64,000 nt of DNA from Flagellimonas ochracea (GTDB lineage Bacteria; Bacteroidota; Bacteroidia; Flavobacteriales; Flavobacteriaceae), in the NCBI RefSeq assembly GCF_009903685.1, contig NZ_JAAABI010000001.1:248001-312000 (forward strand), in the 5' to 3' direction. The notes under the pieces were generated by a model. That model ran no database searches. It saw nothing but the letters and a program-made list of their open reading frames with translations, and was not told the DNA's origin. A program made the translations under genes and the position numbers. Each line of letters starts with the position of its first letter. Positions within the stretch are counted from its first letter, which is position 1. This document shows positions 63,020 to 64,000 of the stretch, one piece after another.

Positions 63020-64000
63020 TTAATCAAAAACGTATCCATTATCAGCGGCTACTTTGTTCGCTATTTGTGTACGCAGTTCTACCACATTCGGTTGATTTGT
63101 GTACTTGGTAAAGCGTTTCAATCCCATGAGCATCATACGTTGTTCATCGCCTTCGGCAAAAGAAACAATAGCTTCTTTTCCTTGTTGGCGAACGATGTCC
63201 ACTGCTCTATAAAGATATAGTTTGGCCATAGCAATTTGCGTTGCTTGAGGATTTTCTCCGAAACGTTTGGCATTTTTTTCGGTACGGAGAATGGCAGATT
63301 CAGCCAAATAGATTTGAATCAGTATATCCGCTGCCGACATCAATAGCATTTGGTGTTTCTCCAAATCTGGACCAAACTTTTGAACGGCGCTACCGGCAAC
63401 CATAAGGAATACTTTTTTTAATCGGGCCACCATGTCTTTTTCTTCTGAAAATAATTCAGAGAAATCAGGTGTTTCAAATGAAGGGATTCCCATTAATTCT
63501 TCCCCAACTGCAGTAGCAGGTCCCAAGAGGTCCACATGTCCTTTCATGGCTTTCTTTACCAACATGCCTACGGCCAGCATTCTATTTATTTCGTTGGTTC
63601 CCTCATAGATTCTGGCGATTCTGGCATCCCGCCAAGCCGATTCCATTGGGGTATCAGCACTAAAGCCCATTCCACCAAAAATTTGAATTCCCTCATCAGT
63701 AGTGTGCTGAACATGCTCGGAGACAGCCACTTTTAAAATGGAGCATTCTATGGCATATTCTTCCACACCCTTTAATTCAGCCTCTTGATGAGAATTTCCA
63801 TCAGCTTCACGAATGGCAATCCTATCCTCGATGTCCTTGGCGGCCCGGTAACATGCTGATTCATCCACATAGGCATTAGTGGCCATGTCTGCAATTTTCG
63901 CCTTAATGGCACCAAAGTTTATGATAGGTGTCTTAAACTGGACCCGTTCATTGGCATATTTGGCAGCTTCATTGATTACGCGCCTCTGCGCCTCCAAACA
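63020..64000 (-). CDS. Acyl-CoA dehydrogenase, 5'-truncated by window edge
   Basis: The last about 326 residues of an acyl-CoA dehydrogenase; the frame is open at the window end. Visible: the C-terminal helical domain start EAQRRVINEAAKYANERVQF, the substrate/FAD region GVEEYAIECSILKVAVSEHV, IQIFGGMGFSADTPMESAWR, DARIARIYEGTNEINRM with the catalytic-base Glu in YEGTNE, and a C-terminal extension of about 150 residues (LKKVFLMVAGSAVQKFG, AILRTEKNAKRFGEN) as in long-chain or VLCAD-like bacterial forms. It oxidises acyl-CoA in fatty acid degradation. Confidence 0.93.
   Translation of the reverse strand, partial: CLEAQRRVINEAAKYANERVQFKTPIINFGAIKAKIADMATNAYVDESACYRAAKDIEDRIAIREADGNSHQEAELKGVEEYAIECSILKVAVSEHVQHTTDEGIQIFGGMGFSADTPMESAWRDARIARIYEGTNEINRMLAVGMLVKKAMKGHVDLLGPATAVGEELMGIPSFETPDFSELFSEEKDMVARLKKVFLMVAGSAVQKFGPDLEKHQMLLMSAADILIQIYLAESAILRTEKNAKRFGENPQATQIAMAKLYLYRAVDIVRQQGKEAIVSFAEGDEQRMMLMGLKRFTKYTNQPNVVELRTQIANKVAADNGYVFD

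Noticed and set aside
1-64000. Search for tRNA, rRNA, CRISPR arrays, insertion sequences, prophage or defence genes
   Set aside because: None was visible by eye: no transposase, integrase, Cas or toxin-antitoxin-like proteins and no regularly spaced repeats. A tRNA scan was not possible here.

Overview
The window is a chromosomal segment of a marine-type member of the Bacteroidota, almost certainly Flavobacteriaceae (my guess is near Muricauda/Flagellimonas, Maribacter or Robiginitalea). The reasons are two TonB-dependent receptors with carboxypeptidase-like N-terminal domains, a DUF4249 lipoprotein, a PorP/SprF-type (type IX secretion) protein, 2TM-domain proteins, a head-GIN/PspC/PadR cluster, a LETM1-related biofilm protein, and start regions with TAnnTTTG-like -7 boxes and no strong Shine-Dalgarno sequences. 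I see no rRNA, tRNA, CRISPR array, insertion sequence or prophage. Both ends cut a gene: a TonB receptor at the left and an acyl-CoA dehydrogenase at the right.

Layout. 1-5.4 kb: outer-membrane receptor, DUF4249 lipoprotein and a large secreted protein. 5.8-7.7 kb: a TetR regulator divergent from a sterol-desaturase-like hydroxylase, with two matching operator candidates between them and possible gene remnants behind. 7.7-10.3 kb: two secreted lipoprotein enzymes (amidohydrolase, PQQ-type sugar dehydrogenase). 10.8-12.6 kb: a long non-coding stretch holding a strongly structured, terminator-ended RNA candidate, then trxB. 12.6-16.8 kb: a lipocalin-like protein and the DUF4870/PadR/PspC/head-GIN operon. 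17-18 kb: DUF4442 and YegP-like proteins. 18.5-21.2 kb: a G+C-rich response regulator and PAS histidine kinase pair. 21.4-30.8 kb: AIM24, DUF2461, Nudix, PBP4-like peptidase, OxyR, DUF2141 with a divergent TonB receptor, DoxX and GNAT.

31-38.9 kb: a PorP/SprF protein with a SPOR-like tail, then the most distinctive block of the window. This is a TPR protein, a LytS-type kinase carrying a C-terminal 2TM domain, four stand-alone 2TM proteins in tandem and a LytTR response regulator, apparently one operon. 39-46 kb: LETM1-related protein, MscS and CorA channels, OmpW, a MarR-GNAT fusion with a perfect 20-base palindrome at its promoter, Cu/Zn superoxide dismutase and a hydrolase-OsmC fusion. 46-58.8 kb: a long minus-strand run of mostly exported proteins (DUF2490, BNR-repeat propeller, propeller-amidohydrolase, M1 and M28 peptidases, YdeI-like, TMEM175 channel, TolB-like/SnoaL). 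58.8-63 kb: a trehalose-6-phosphate synthase/phosphatase fusion divergent from a GH15 enzyme.

Themes are cell-envelope transport and sensing, peptide turnover, and oxidative or osmotic stress (TrxB, OxyR, SodC, OsmC fusion, MscS, trehalose). No defence system or secondary-metabolite cluster is visible. The features most worth following are the 2TM kinase array, the structured RNA candidate upstream of trxB and several clean palindromic operator candidates.
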